DNA of 56,230 nucleotides from the NCBI GenBank assembly GCA_002448815.1, contig DKAJ01000006.1, positions 1 to 56,230 on the forward strand, given 5' to 3'. A program made the translations under genes and the position numbers. Position 1 is the stretch's first letter; each line of letters opens with the position of its first letter. Positions 1 through 6,461 of the stretch are shown here, piece by piece. The notes beneath the pieces were generated by a model that ran no database searches, was not told where the DNA came from, and saw nothing but the letters and a program-made list of their open reading frames with translations. This DNA comes from Micavibrio sp. UBA6929. Lineage in GTDB: Bacteria; Pseudomonadota; Alphaproteobacteria; Micavibrionales; Micavibrionaceae.

Positions 1-75
1 TGGGGTGTAGCCAAGCGGTAAGGCAGCGGTTTTTGGTATCGCCATGCGCAGGTTCGAATCCTGCCACCCCAGCCA
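1..75 (+). tRNA. tRNA-Gln (UUG)
   Basis: The sequence folds as a cloverleaf. The acceptor stem pairs 1-7 with 65-71, the discriminator is G72 and CCA is encoded at 73-75. The anticodon stem 26-30/38-42 encloses a seven-base loop with TTG at 33-35, which reads CAA (Gln) codons. The T-arm carries the standard GGTTCGAATCC. The gene is intact at the window edge. Remnants of integrative elements start just downstream, so its 3' end may be an island boundary. Confidence 0.95.
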
Positions 76-363
76 TTTGCATACTTTCGAACTGATTCCA
101 GACTTTTACATTAACGCCGTGAAGCCCTTAATTCTTGGGGTTTTGCGAAGGGCTGTCGCTCACTTTTTGCTTGTTTTCATGTCGATATGTGAGGCGAAAA
201 AGTCTCTAAATGGCCGTTTTTCTCTAAACATTGCTACCTTCGTCTTTGCAAACAGAGCAGTTTTAAACCCTTGCCAGCTCTGCCATACAGCCATGTTACA
301 TAATCTCTTGTTTGTGTTCAGGATGACTACCAGCAGCGTTTTAGAGAAAACTCGCACAGAGCA
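76..363. other. gene-poor stretch after tRNA-Gln
   Basis: No convincing gene is visible. Open frames exist on both strands (for example 160-357 on the minus strand), but none has a ribosome binding site or a recognisable domain. The stretch lies between tRNA-Gln and the C-terminal recombinase remnant and is probably decayed island sequence. Confidence 0.4.
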
Positions 364-558
364 TTAAAATCCGAAATGCTGGCGTTGATCTTCCCAGAGG
401 ACGGGGAAGTCCTTCATCATGTCAGCGAGCTGTAAAGACGCAGGCTGGCGGCCATTTACAATCGCGGTCGTGATGTCAGGGGCAAGCTCTATGAGCCGGA
501 TGATCTTACAGGCGTAAGGATCTGGATATGACAGAAGAAGATGCTCGGCGAGTGTTGT
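364..558 (-). pseudogene. C-terminal remnant of a large serine recombinase
   Basis: Read on the minus strand, this frame runs from about 558 to a TAA at 364-366 and has no start codon. An in-frame TAG closes it upstream. The translation includes LAPDITTAIVNGRQP and ends in a WEDQRQHFGF-like tail. As I recall the family, this resembles the C-terminal end of large serine recombinases of Alphaproteobacteria (a APEI..AI..GRQP segment, then a short W..QR...GF end). The catalytic and recombinase domains are gone. It differs from the intact recombinase at 2712-4325, which ends quite differently, so it appears to come from an older, separate element inserted near tRNA-Gln. The assignment rests on about 60 residues. 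Confidence 0.55.
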
Positions 559-607
559 CTAGAATGAACTGATTTTTAGAAATTTTGATTATCGCTCTTT
601 CTGACTG

Positions 608-652
608 GCACACTGATCAGCAAAACCTGAAGCTATTTAGCTGTCAGTGTGC
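608..652. repeat. 9-bp perfect inverted repeat
   Basis: GCACACTGA at 608-616 is matched by its exact reverse complement TCAGTGTGC at 644-652, with a 27-nt spacer. A shorter inverted repeat (AGCTATTTAGCT) lies within the spacer. It may be a recombination or binding site, or an RNA hairpin at the end of the recombinase-ParB transcript. No T-run follows on either strand, so it is not a standard terminator. Confidence 0.5.
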
Positions 653-667
653 GTGGACGAAACCTGA

Positions 668-681
668 TTAATCCGGATTAA
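668..681. repeat. 14-bp perfect palindrome
   Basis: TTAATCCGGATTAA is a perfect palindrome. It is nested between CTGATT (664-669) and AATCAG (684-689), which are also complementary. Dyads like this are typical of protein-binding sites. The nearby ParB-type proteins or the recombinase are candidate ligands, but nothing in the sequence shows this directly. Confidence 0.45.
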
Positions 682-917
682 CCAATCAGGCGGCTGGGCG
701 TATGGCGCACCAGCCTTGGCAGGCTCCGAACGGGTTCGCCGTCATTCCTGCCACCGTGCTCGCTCCATGCCTGACCGTAACCAGACGGCTTCTCCCACGG
801 TCCCGGCGCTTATCACGGCTCGCACGTGAAAGGATCCCGGTCTCCTTACTGCCTCTTGAATGACGCTCGCGGTCCAAACTGTTTCTTTTTCAAGGCCGGG
901 CGTCTGCTTCAGTAAAC

Positions 918-1817
918 TTATGATCCTTCAGTCCCATCAGCGATGGATTTCATGTCTGTAATTTTTTGAAACTGCGATAACATCACCGAGTGATTTTGTG
1001 ACAAATAGCGTACAACATCAGCGTTATTTAGCAGTTTTGTTAGGTAGCCTTTGGCCAGCGTGAGATTCAAAACATCCGTACTGTAGCTTTCTTCAACTAG
1101 TCTGTATTCGCGTTCCAAATTGGCCATTTCATTCTCCATCCGCGTCATTTGCTCATCGGTCAAGCCGCGAACCTTTTTCGGCTTTTCCGGATTATTCAAT
1201 TCCTCTTTTGGTGTGGAGGCCAATAACGCTCTGGCATAGGACAAGGAATATGTGTTGGCATCATTCATCAGTGTGGCCACTTGCATCTGCCGGATCGGTT
1301 TCATCTTACGAAGAATATGGAACACACCAATGGCGACCATTTTGTCTTTCAGCAGCTCTGCAGTTTCTGGGCAAATACCCTCCAGCAATGTTCTTTTCCG
1401 GATGATACTGGCAACGTCAACGCTAAGTGCTTGGGCGATTTTCTCTTCCGGCACGCCGCGCTCAACAGCACGGACAATCATTTTATGCTCCTGCACAGTC
1501 GAAAGACGGTTGATGTGCTTATTGTAGGTAAAGCTCTCATCATCTGTTGAGATAAGGCAGGTAACGCTGCGCTCTCCCATTTCTTTCAAGGCTTCGATGC
1601 GTAAATGCCCATCGAGCAAAATAAAAATATCGGAGCTGGATTTTTCTCTTGTGACAACAGGCGGCTCAATAATACCCACCTCCTGAATGGATGATAGTAT
1701 TTGTTTGTATTTGCGGCTGCTACGAGCTGATGGCGTGACGGGTTTAACGGGAATGATCTGTGCTAACCGTAAATCAACGGTCTGGTCATCGAAGCCGATT
1801 TTAATTGTATTACCCAT
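918..1817 (-). CDS. ParB-like protein with RepB C-terminal domain
   Basis: A 299-residue protein with a ParB-type N-terminal fold. It has a VKP...Y..I..SI...G.I.P segment (about residues 20-60), an LLDGHLRIEAL motif corresponding to ParB box II, a following helical stretch with VQEH, and an HTH-like region. The C-terminal half resembles the plasmid-partition RepB C-terminal domain. ParB-type proteins bind DNA at centromere-like sites, but no ParA gene is present here. The start at 1817 is preferred to 1850 because AAGGA lies about 8 nt upstream and the ATG overlaps the stop of the preceding gene by 8 nt (ATGGGTAA), which implies translational coupling. It is the third gene of the recombinase-ParB-ParB unit. 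Its role may be recombination directionality, element maintenance or autoregulation, and this is inference. Confidence 0.75.
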   Translation of the reverse strand: MGNTIKIGFDDQTVDLRLAQIIPVKPVTPSARSSRKYKQILSSIQEVGIIEPPVVTREKSSSDIFILLDGHLRIEALKEMGERSVTCLISTDDESFTYNKHINRLSTVQEHKMIVRAVERGVPEEKIAQALSVDVASIIRKRTLLEGICPETAELLKDKMVAIGVFHILRKMKPIRQMQVATLMNDANTYSLSYARALLASTPKEELNNPEKPKKVRGLTDEQMTRMENEMANLEREYRLVEESYSTDVLNLTLAKGYLTKLLNNADVVRYLSQNHSVMLSQFQKITDMKSIADGTEGS

Positions 1818-2715
1818 AGCGTTTATCCTTGTTCTTAAGCATCTCTGCAATAGGCTGTGGCAGCGTTGTTAAATTTTCAGCCTTAAGCAATGTGGCAAAG
1901 TGATCTTCGGCGTAAAGACGATGTAATGCCTCCACGACAAAGAGTAATTGCGTCTGCACAAACTCAGCCTTTCGGGTGACAGAGCGTTTGCGATCAACTT
2001 CTTTTTGATAAGCCATCACAATATCCCGACCGGAAAGATTTTCTGTTCTTTTCCCAGATCTGGATCGACCACCACCACGAACCGATTTCCCTCTTAACCG
2101 TCTGGACTCAATCAGTTTACGCGCTTGCAAAAGCCGCTTTCCGCGTAGTTCCTTATTCTCATATGCCTCTTGTAAAGCGTGCTGCTCATTGCCAGGAGAT
2201 AGAGCAATTTTAACAGCAATATTTAGGGGGATTTTACCTGATTCAACCGCAGATATGAGGCGTTCTTCGCCACGCTCAATCAGCTTGATAATTTCGTTGA
2301 CGTATTCAGGTGACAAGCCTGTTTTGGTAGCGATTTCCAAATAGTTGTATTTTTTGTTGAGCAGCACTTCAATGGCTTTCAGCAAATCAAGGCTACTACG
2401 CTGCCTGCGCGCGAGATTTTCGACCAAACTCATCACAAGGGCCTCTTCTTCATCAGCGTCAATGACGATAGCCGGAATTTTTGATTGCCCCAAATCCACA
2501 AACGCTTCCAATCGTCCCTGACCGCAGACCAGATCATAGGGTTTATCTGAATCCCCCTGTGAGCGCGTTACGGTGATGGGACGTTTTAATCCAACGCGCG
2601 CAATATTTTCTTTGATCTCTTCAAAGACTTTTTTGTTGCGAACGCGTGGGTTAAGGATATGGATGTCCTCAATATCTAACATTTGGATTTCAGAATCTCT
2701 TGTACCTTTGCTCAT
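1810..2715 (-). CDS. ParB/RepB/Spo0J family partition protein
   Basis: A 301-residue ParB family protein. The N-terminal half has a NPR.R....F.EI..NI...GL..PI.V segment, a CGQGRLEAF motif (ParB box II) and SLVENLARRQ. An HTH with IATKTGLSPEYVNEII lies near residue 130-150. A basic, Gly/Arg-rich linker follows (about residues 200-215), then a RepB-like helical C-terminus. The start at 2715 is chosen because it forms an ATGA overlap with the recombinase stop and is preceded by a GGGGGG Shine-Dalgarno. An in-frame ATG at 2727 is possible. It sits between the recombinase and a second ParB-like gene with both junctions overlapping, so all three are probably made from one mRNA. No ParA or plasmid replication gene is nearby, which argues for a function tied to the recombinase rather than plasmid segregation. 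Confidence 0.8.
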   Translation of the reverse strand: MSKGTRDSEIQMLDIEDIHILNPRVRNKKVFEEIKENIARVGLKRPITVTRSQGDSDKPYDLVCGQGRLEAFVDLGQSKIPAIVIDADEEEALVMSLVENLARRQRSSLDLLKAIEVLLNKKYNYLEIATKTGLSPEYVNEIIKLIERGEERLISAVESGKIPLNIAVKIALSPGNEQHALQEAYENKELRGKRLLQARKLIESRRLRGKSVRGGGRSRSGKRTENLSGRDIVMAYQKEVDRKRSVTRKAEFVQTQLLFVVEALHRLYAEDHFATLLKAENLTTLPQPIAEMLKNKDKRYG

Positions 2716-4325
2716 GCTGCCCCCCATAATTTTGGCGATATTTTAGTTCTACCGGTGAGACTGAAAAAATCTTCCAGATCATCAAAACGATAACAATCCA
2801 ATCTGATCCCGTTTGAGTCAGCCAATCGAAGTTTTGGATCCTCGATGTCTAAGGCGGGAAGCAGATAGTAATCAAAAGGCTTTTCGTTCAGTTCATCCAT
2901 GCGAATGGCGATAGTGATGTCTGGTCTTAATCCGCTATCAAGTCTGATTTTCCAACGGTTGCTGCCAGACGGTGTTTGAAAACAGCGGCATATAATGATC
3001 GAGACACTAATCTCATCATTCACAAAAATAAGATCCGATGTGACCTCTCTATGAACAGACCCGCCAAGTTCTTCAATACGGCGGATAGCATCTTCAACAA
3101 TGCCTGGATAAATCTTGCGGAGATGACGGTTGATCTCAATGTAGCGGTAATCACGATCTGGCGTATAACCAATCATCTGATAGGCACGGATGAGACTGCC
3201 AAAGCGGTGTGCATAGGCACTGCTGGAGGGCATATCATCCATTTCATCAATCAGAATGCCAGAAAGCCAGCCTTTGCGCTGATGCAGTTCTTTTAATTTT
3301 GTCAGCAGATCTTCATCGGATAATTTGCGGCTGCGTTCGGCAATGATACCTTGTGCTGTATAGAAATAAGACGTTTCAACAATCGCGTCAAAAACACCTT
3401 CCGCGCGCACCCACATATCAGGGTCATTGTTCACGCGGCGTTTTTTCAGTTTGCATGAGGTGCGGTTGAAAACGTTGTTACCAATATATTTTTCATTGGT
3501 CAAAATTTGATGAACGGTGCCGCGGGTCCACTCCCTGTCCAGGTCTGTTTTTACGCCTTGTTTATTAAGCTGTGATGCAATCTCGCTTTCATTCATGCGC
3601 TTATCGACAAAGCAGCGATAAATCCAACGCACTGTTTCAATTTCATCCTGCGGCCCTGGCACCAATACAACACGGTCTGTCTGCAGACTTTTATGCTCAC
3701 CGCGCTTGAGCGTGCCCTTATCATTGCCTTGTTCATCAATTAGCATGCGGCGCAATCCAAAGCCGGCCGGGCCGCCTTGGCGGTAGCCTTTTTCAATGAG
3801 GCGACACTGCCCGGCAAAAACTTTAGCCGACAGTTCGCGGCTATATTCGCCTGCCATGGCGCGTTTTACACCTTTAACAATGGTCGATACGGGGGAGCCG
3901 TCATTTTCAAATTGCTCGGCCACATATTGAACATCGATGCCAGCACGGCGGCAGATATATTCGTAATAGGCACTTTCATCGGCATCCTGAAAACGACCCC
4001 ACCGTGTAACATCCAAAACCAGAATGATATCAAATGTCGCATTCCCGTCCTGGACATCTGTGATCAAACGCTGCAAAGCTTCACGACCGCCAATATCAAG
4101 ACCGCTCTTGCCCTGATCGGCATAGGTGGCGATGATCTCAATGTCACGTTTTTGCGCGTAATCCCGAATGGCTTGTTCTTGATTTTCGGTAGAATATTTC
4201 TGGTGATCGGTGGACATGCGAACATACATGGCCGCTTTGCGTCCATCGCTCTCATTCCCAGATTCATGGTTCTTATAATTTTTCACTCTTAACCGCCCGG
4301 TATTAAATACACAATAAAGCGCCAT
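2712..4325 (-). CDS. large serine recombinase
   Basis: A 537-residue site-specific recombinase. The resolvase domain (about residues 30-180) begins with AAMYVRMSTDHQ, whose Ser is the expected nucleophile, and contains YADQGKSG, VLDVTRWGR and GEYSRELSAK. A recombinase domain follows (about 185-310: GLRRMLIDEQG, WIYRCFVDKRMNESEIA, W....V..ILTNEKYIGN). The region after about residue 330 has no zinc-ribbon cysteines. It has a Y..RFGSLIRAYQMIGY motif and then about 120 residues I cannot assign. The start is uncertain: 4325 is the longest frame, GTG at 4286 is an alternative, and neither has a strong ribosome binding site. It is divergent from the HTH gene at 4396 and leads the ParB-ParB unit through an ATGA overlap. 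It is the likely integrase of the island. Confidence 0.9.
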   Translation of the reverse strand: MALYCVFNTGRLRVKNYKNHESGNESDGRKAAMYVRMSTDHQKYSTENQEQAIRDYAQKRDIEIIATYADQGKSGLDIGGREALQRLITDVQDGNATFDIILVLDVTRWGRFQDADESAYYEYICRRAGIDVQYVAEQFENDGSPVSTIVKGVKRAMAGEYSRELSAKVFAGQCRLIEKGYRQGGPAGFGLRRMLIDEQGNDKGTLKRGEHKSLQTDRVVLVPGPQDEIETVRWIYRCFVDKRMNESEIASQLNKQGVKTDLDREWTRGTVHQILTNEKYIGNNVFNRTSCKLKKRRVNNDPDMWVRAEGVFDAIVETSYFYTAQGIIAERSRKLSDEDLLTKLKELHQRKGWLSGILIDEMDDMPSSSAYAHRFGSLIRAYQMIGYTPDRDYRYIEINRHLRKIYPGIVEDAIRRIEELGGSVHREVTSDLIFVNDEISVSIIICRCFQTPSGSNRWKIRLDSGLRPDITIAIRMDELNEKPFDYYLLPALDIEDPKLRLADSNGIRLDCYRFDDLEDFFSLTGRTKISPKLWGAA

Positions 4326-4395
4326 GACCTGGTCTGATTTTCAGGCCGCGCATCGCAAACTGTTCTTTTTCAATGATAAAGAAAGGAGCAGTAAA

Positions 4396-4977
4396 ATGTC
4401 TTTTACAAAAATGGACCCTTTATTTCCGGGGCTTAATGAGGAAATAACCAACGAAAAATTAGCCGAAATTGTTGCGTATTCTTTGCAAAAAGATTTCGGT
4501 CAATATACCTCCACCATCAAAACAATCGGCCAGACTACAGGAGCGAATTTACGCACCATTCGTAATTGGCATGATGGCCTCAAAGTACCATCCTCTCTGC
4601 ATTTTGTTCAATTGCTGCAAGCGTCACCAACATTGAGGAAGTGGTTTTTATCTTATATGTTTGGCGAAGGTTTTTGGGATGATTACAGGTTGATAAAGGG
4701 TCTTGAGCGTAGCTCTTTCAATACCATGAAAACGCATTCTTCGGAAGCCAAAACCGGACAAAATGATGTCCCTATAAATGTCCCTATAAATTTGAATGAG
4801 AGACAAAAATGGTTTCTGATCAAGTTAGAATCTGACAAGAATACTGCAGCAGAACATATAGCCAAGCAATTTAGCGTGACCAAGAAAACTGCCAAACGCG
4901 ATATCGCTGATTTGAAGGCAAAGCACATGATCCAGTTTCATGGTGCACGTAAAACGGGGTGTTATGAGATAATATAG
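4396..4977 (+). CDS. two-domain HTH regulator of unknown target
   Basis: A 193-residue protein. The N-terminal part (about residues 15-80) has an HTH-like stretch with TIGQTTGANLRTIRNWHDGLKVP. The C-terminal part (about 130-190) has a winged-helix pattern, NERQKWFLIKL...TAAEHIAKQFSVTKKTAKRDIADLKAK. A linker with a VPIN duplication joins them. The start at 4396 is set by GAAAGGAG about 8 nt upstream; the frame stays open back to 4324. It is divergent from the recombinase across a roughly 70-bp gap and lies about 100 bp before hipA in the same direction, so it may regulate either one. The stop codon overlaps the first base of a palindromic box at 4976. No close family was recognised. Confidence 0.65.
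   Translation: MSFTKMDPLFPGLNEEITNEKLAEIVAYSLQKDFGQYTSTIKTIGQTTGANLRTIRNWHDGLKVPSSLHFVQLLQASPTLRKWFLSYMFGEGFWDDYRLIKGLERSSFNTMKTHSSEAKTGQNDVPINVPINLNERQKWFLIKLESDKNTAAEHIAKQFSVTKKTAKRDIADLKAKHMIQFHGARKTGCYEII
4768..4791 (+). repeat. two 12-bp tandem repeats within the HTH gene
   Basis: GTCCCTATAAAT occurs twice in a row and encodes VPINVPIN in the linker between the two HTH domains. The copies are identical, which suggests a recent slippage duplication. The repeat is in frame and does not disrupt the gene. Confidence 0.8.
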
Positions 4978-4993
4978 TAAAATATATTTTACT
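4976..4993. promoter_or_regulatory. palindromic operator-like box 1 upstream of hipA
   Basis: AGTAAAATATATTTTACT is an 18-bp perfect palindrome about 83 bp before the hipA start. A related box lies 41 bp downstream. HipB-type antitoxins bind palindromic operators as dimers, and the downstream HTH protein at 6233 is a natural candidate. The regulator at 4396 is another. Confidence 0.6.
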
Positions 4994-5015
4994 TTAAATC
5001 TTGAAAAACACCAGA

Positions 5016-5035
5016 AAGTAAGTTATATTTTACTT
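5016..5035. promoter_or_regulatory. palindromic operator-like box 2 upstream of hipA
   Basis: AAGTAAGTTATATTTTACTT is an imperfect palindrome (8 of 10 pairs) that shares TATATTTTACTTTA with box 1. The two copies of that 14-mer start at 4983 and 5024, exactly 41 bp apart, close to four helical turns. This spacing would put two dimers on one face of the DNA. It lies about 40 bp before the hipA start, probably over the promoter. Confidence 0.6.
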
Positions 5036-5075
5036 TATAGCCTAATGTGGCGTTTTGAGTAAAAAGGATTTTACC

Positions 5076-6284
5076 GTGGCAAACTTATTATGGGGCAAGG
5101 TTTATTACAAGGATCTCTTCGCGGGTTTCATCCGCGAGGAGCCTGGCGACCGTGTCACATTCACTTACGATAGCAGTTATATTGAAGGCGGTCATCCGGC
5201 GATTGCTTATACGCTTCCTGTTCGGGCAGAACCGCATATCAGCAATAACGGTTTGCACCCGTTCTTCGATAATCTGGTTTCTGAAGGCTGGCTAGAGCAA
5301 GCGCAAAGTCGTTTGCTCGGTCGGCGCGAAGTCTCGCGTTTTGAATTATTACTAGCCTTCGGTTTTGATTGCGCCGGGGCGGTTTCAATTATTGATCCTG
5401 AACCGTCTGATCTCAGCGAGGCGATGCTCGATATGAGCGATCCGAAGGAGATGGCCGTTTTAACCAGCCGCGCCTCTCTATCCGGTGTGCAGCCAAAGCT
5501 TGCTGTAATTCAAGAGGGCGGGATTTTCAGACCCGCCCGCATTGATGAGTTAAGCACCCATATTGCGAAGTTCCCATCGCCAGGGCATCCCGATTTAGTC
5601 GAAAATGAATACTTAACGACTTTAGCGTTTAAGGCGCTTCTGCCGGATGACGAGATCGTTCAGCTCGGTATTGAAGAAGTTGAGGGATTGGATGAGCCAG
5701 CATTACTTATTAAGCGATTTGATCGAGGTTCTGAGGGGCGTTTGCATTTTGAAGAATTCAACCAGCTACTCGGCAGGAAATCACGTACAAAGTACGATGG
5801 CGCGCATAAGGACATGGCAAACTTCATACTTGAGACAAAGGGCTGTTTGCCAACACAATCCTACTTGCTCTACCGCAGAATTTTAACCGGGTTGCTCTTG
5901 GGTAATACTGACATGCATCTTAAAAACTTCGCCATGTTTCATACCGATGGTGGCTTGCGATTGACATCGAGCTATGACCAGGTTGCAGCATCGCTTTATA
6001 ATTACAAAACCCTGGCACTCGCAATTGCCGGATCCAAGGATCACCCGATTGGCGACCTGAAAGGCCGTCATCTCGTTTTGCTGGGTGAGGAGTTTGGATT
6101 GTCTCCAGCAGCAATTAACATGGCTGCCGAAGGACTTGCCAAAAACACTGAGGCAGCAAAGGACGCGATTAACGAGGCACCACTGGGTTCAAGCGACTTT
6201 AAAGACAACCTGATCGAACTGATGGAAAAGAGATGGAACGGAACATTCAGCTTAATTGGCAAAGCTTTGTCCAAGAAGCAGTAA
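5076..6284 (+). CDS. hipA: HipA-family serine/threonine kinase (toxin)
   Basis: A 402-residue protein of the HipA family. In E. coli HipA phosphorylates glutamyl-tRNA synthetase and induces persistence. Visible motifs are SGVQPKLAV (about residue 134; the family's phosphorylation/P-loop segment), HIAKFP (about 162; ATP-contacting Lys), LIKRFDR, EEFNQLLG, GNTDMHLKN (about 275; catalytic Asp and Asn) and SYDQVAAS (metal-binding Asp). The key residues therefore look intact. The N-terminal subdomain (FAGFIREE) is also present. GTG at 5076 is preferred as start because AAGGA lies 7 nt upstream; an in-frame TTG at 5055 lacks a good site. Unlike E. coli, the HTH partner gene is downstream and overlaps by 52 nt. 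The target protein cannot be inferred. Confidence 0.9.
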   Translation: MANLLWGKVYYKDLFAGFIREEPGDRVTFTYDSSYIEGGHPAIAYTLPVRAEPHISNNGLHPFFDNLVSEGWLEQAQSRLLGRREVSRFELLLAFGFDCAGAVSIIDPEPSDLSEAMLDMSDPKEMAVLTSRASLSGVQPKLAVIQEGGIFRPARIDELSTHIAKFPSPGHPDLVENEYLTTLAFKALLPDDEIVQLGIEEVEGLDEPALLIKRFDRGSEGRLHFEEFNQLLGRKSRTKYDGAHKDMANFILETKGCLPTQSYLLYRRILTGLLLGNTDMHLKNFAMFHTDGGLRLTSSYDQVAASLYNYKTLALAIAGSKDHPIGDLKGRHLVLLGEEFGLSPAAINMAAEGLAKNTEAAKDAINEAPLGSSDFKDNLIELMEKRWNGTFSLIGKALSKKQ

Positions 6285-6433
6285 AGCGCCGCAAGGAGCA
6301 AAAGCTCACGCAAGAGCAACTGGCCGTCCTGGCAGGTGTGAGCAAGCCTACGCTCAATAGCTTCGAACAAGGCAAGACCACAATCAAGCTCGATAGTGCC
6401 CTCAAGATTTTGAAGGTGCTGGGGCTGGCGTGA
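6233..6433 (+). CDS. hipB: HipB-like XRE-family HTH antitoxin
   Basis: A 66-residue Xre/Cro-type HTH protein: KLTQEQLAVLAGVSKPTLNSFEQGKTTIKLDSALKIL is split as LTQEQLAVLAGVSK (helices 1-2) and TLNSFEQGKTT (recognition helix), with KILKVLGL as the usual closing helix. The start ATG at 6233 lies inside the 3' end of hipA and is preceded by GGAAAAGAG. The 52-nt overlap suggests coupled translation. It likely neutralises HipA and represses the operon through the boxes at 4976 and 5016. It is shorter than E. coli HipB (88 aa) and lacks its C-terminal extension. The symbol is assigned from context. Confidence 0.8.
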   Translation: MERNIQLNWQSFVQEAVKRRKEQKLTQEQLAVLAGVSKPTLNSFEQGKTTIKLDSALKILKVLGLA

Positions 6434-6461
6434 GTTTGAATCCTGTGAACGGATTCGAACC
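6434..6461 (+). terminator. hairpin directly after hipB, T-arm-like
   Basis: GTTTGAATCC (6434-6443) can pair with GGATTCGAAC (6451-6460): nine Watson-Crick pairs and one G-U, with a 7-nt loop. It begins one base after the hipB stop. No T-run follows, so termination is uncertain and the hairpin may instead protect the mRNA end. On the minus strand it reads CGGTTCGAATCCG, the consensus of a tRNA T-arm, so it could also be a relic of a tRNA-derived attachment site. Confidence 0.4.

Larger units (their letters stand above)
559..917. other. gene-free segment with inverted repeats
   Basis: No supported gene lies between the recombinase remnant and the end of the second ParB-type gene. The segment contains two inverted repeats, listed separately. 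A 63-codon minus-strand frame at 686-877 has a low-complexity translation rich in Arg and Ser and no visible ribosome binding site, and is not called. Confidence 0.4.

Noticed and set aside
686..877. 63-codon minus-strand frame after the ParB genes
   Set aside because: Arg/Ser-rich low-complexity translation, no ribosome binding site, and it lies in a region of inverted repeats.
918..2715. Plasmid partition system
   Set aside because: There is no ParA and no replication gene, and the two ParB genes are coupled to a recombinase rather than to a replicon.
3777..4292. 171-codon plus-strand frame antisense to the recombinase
   Set aside because: Lies inside the catalytic domain of the recombinase; its translation has no recognisable domain.
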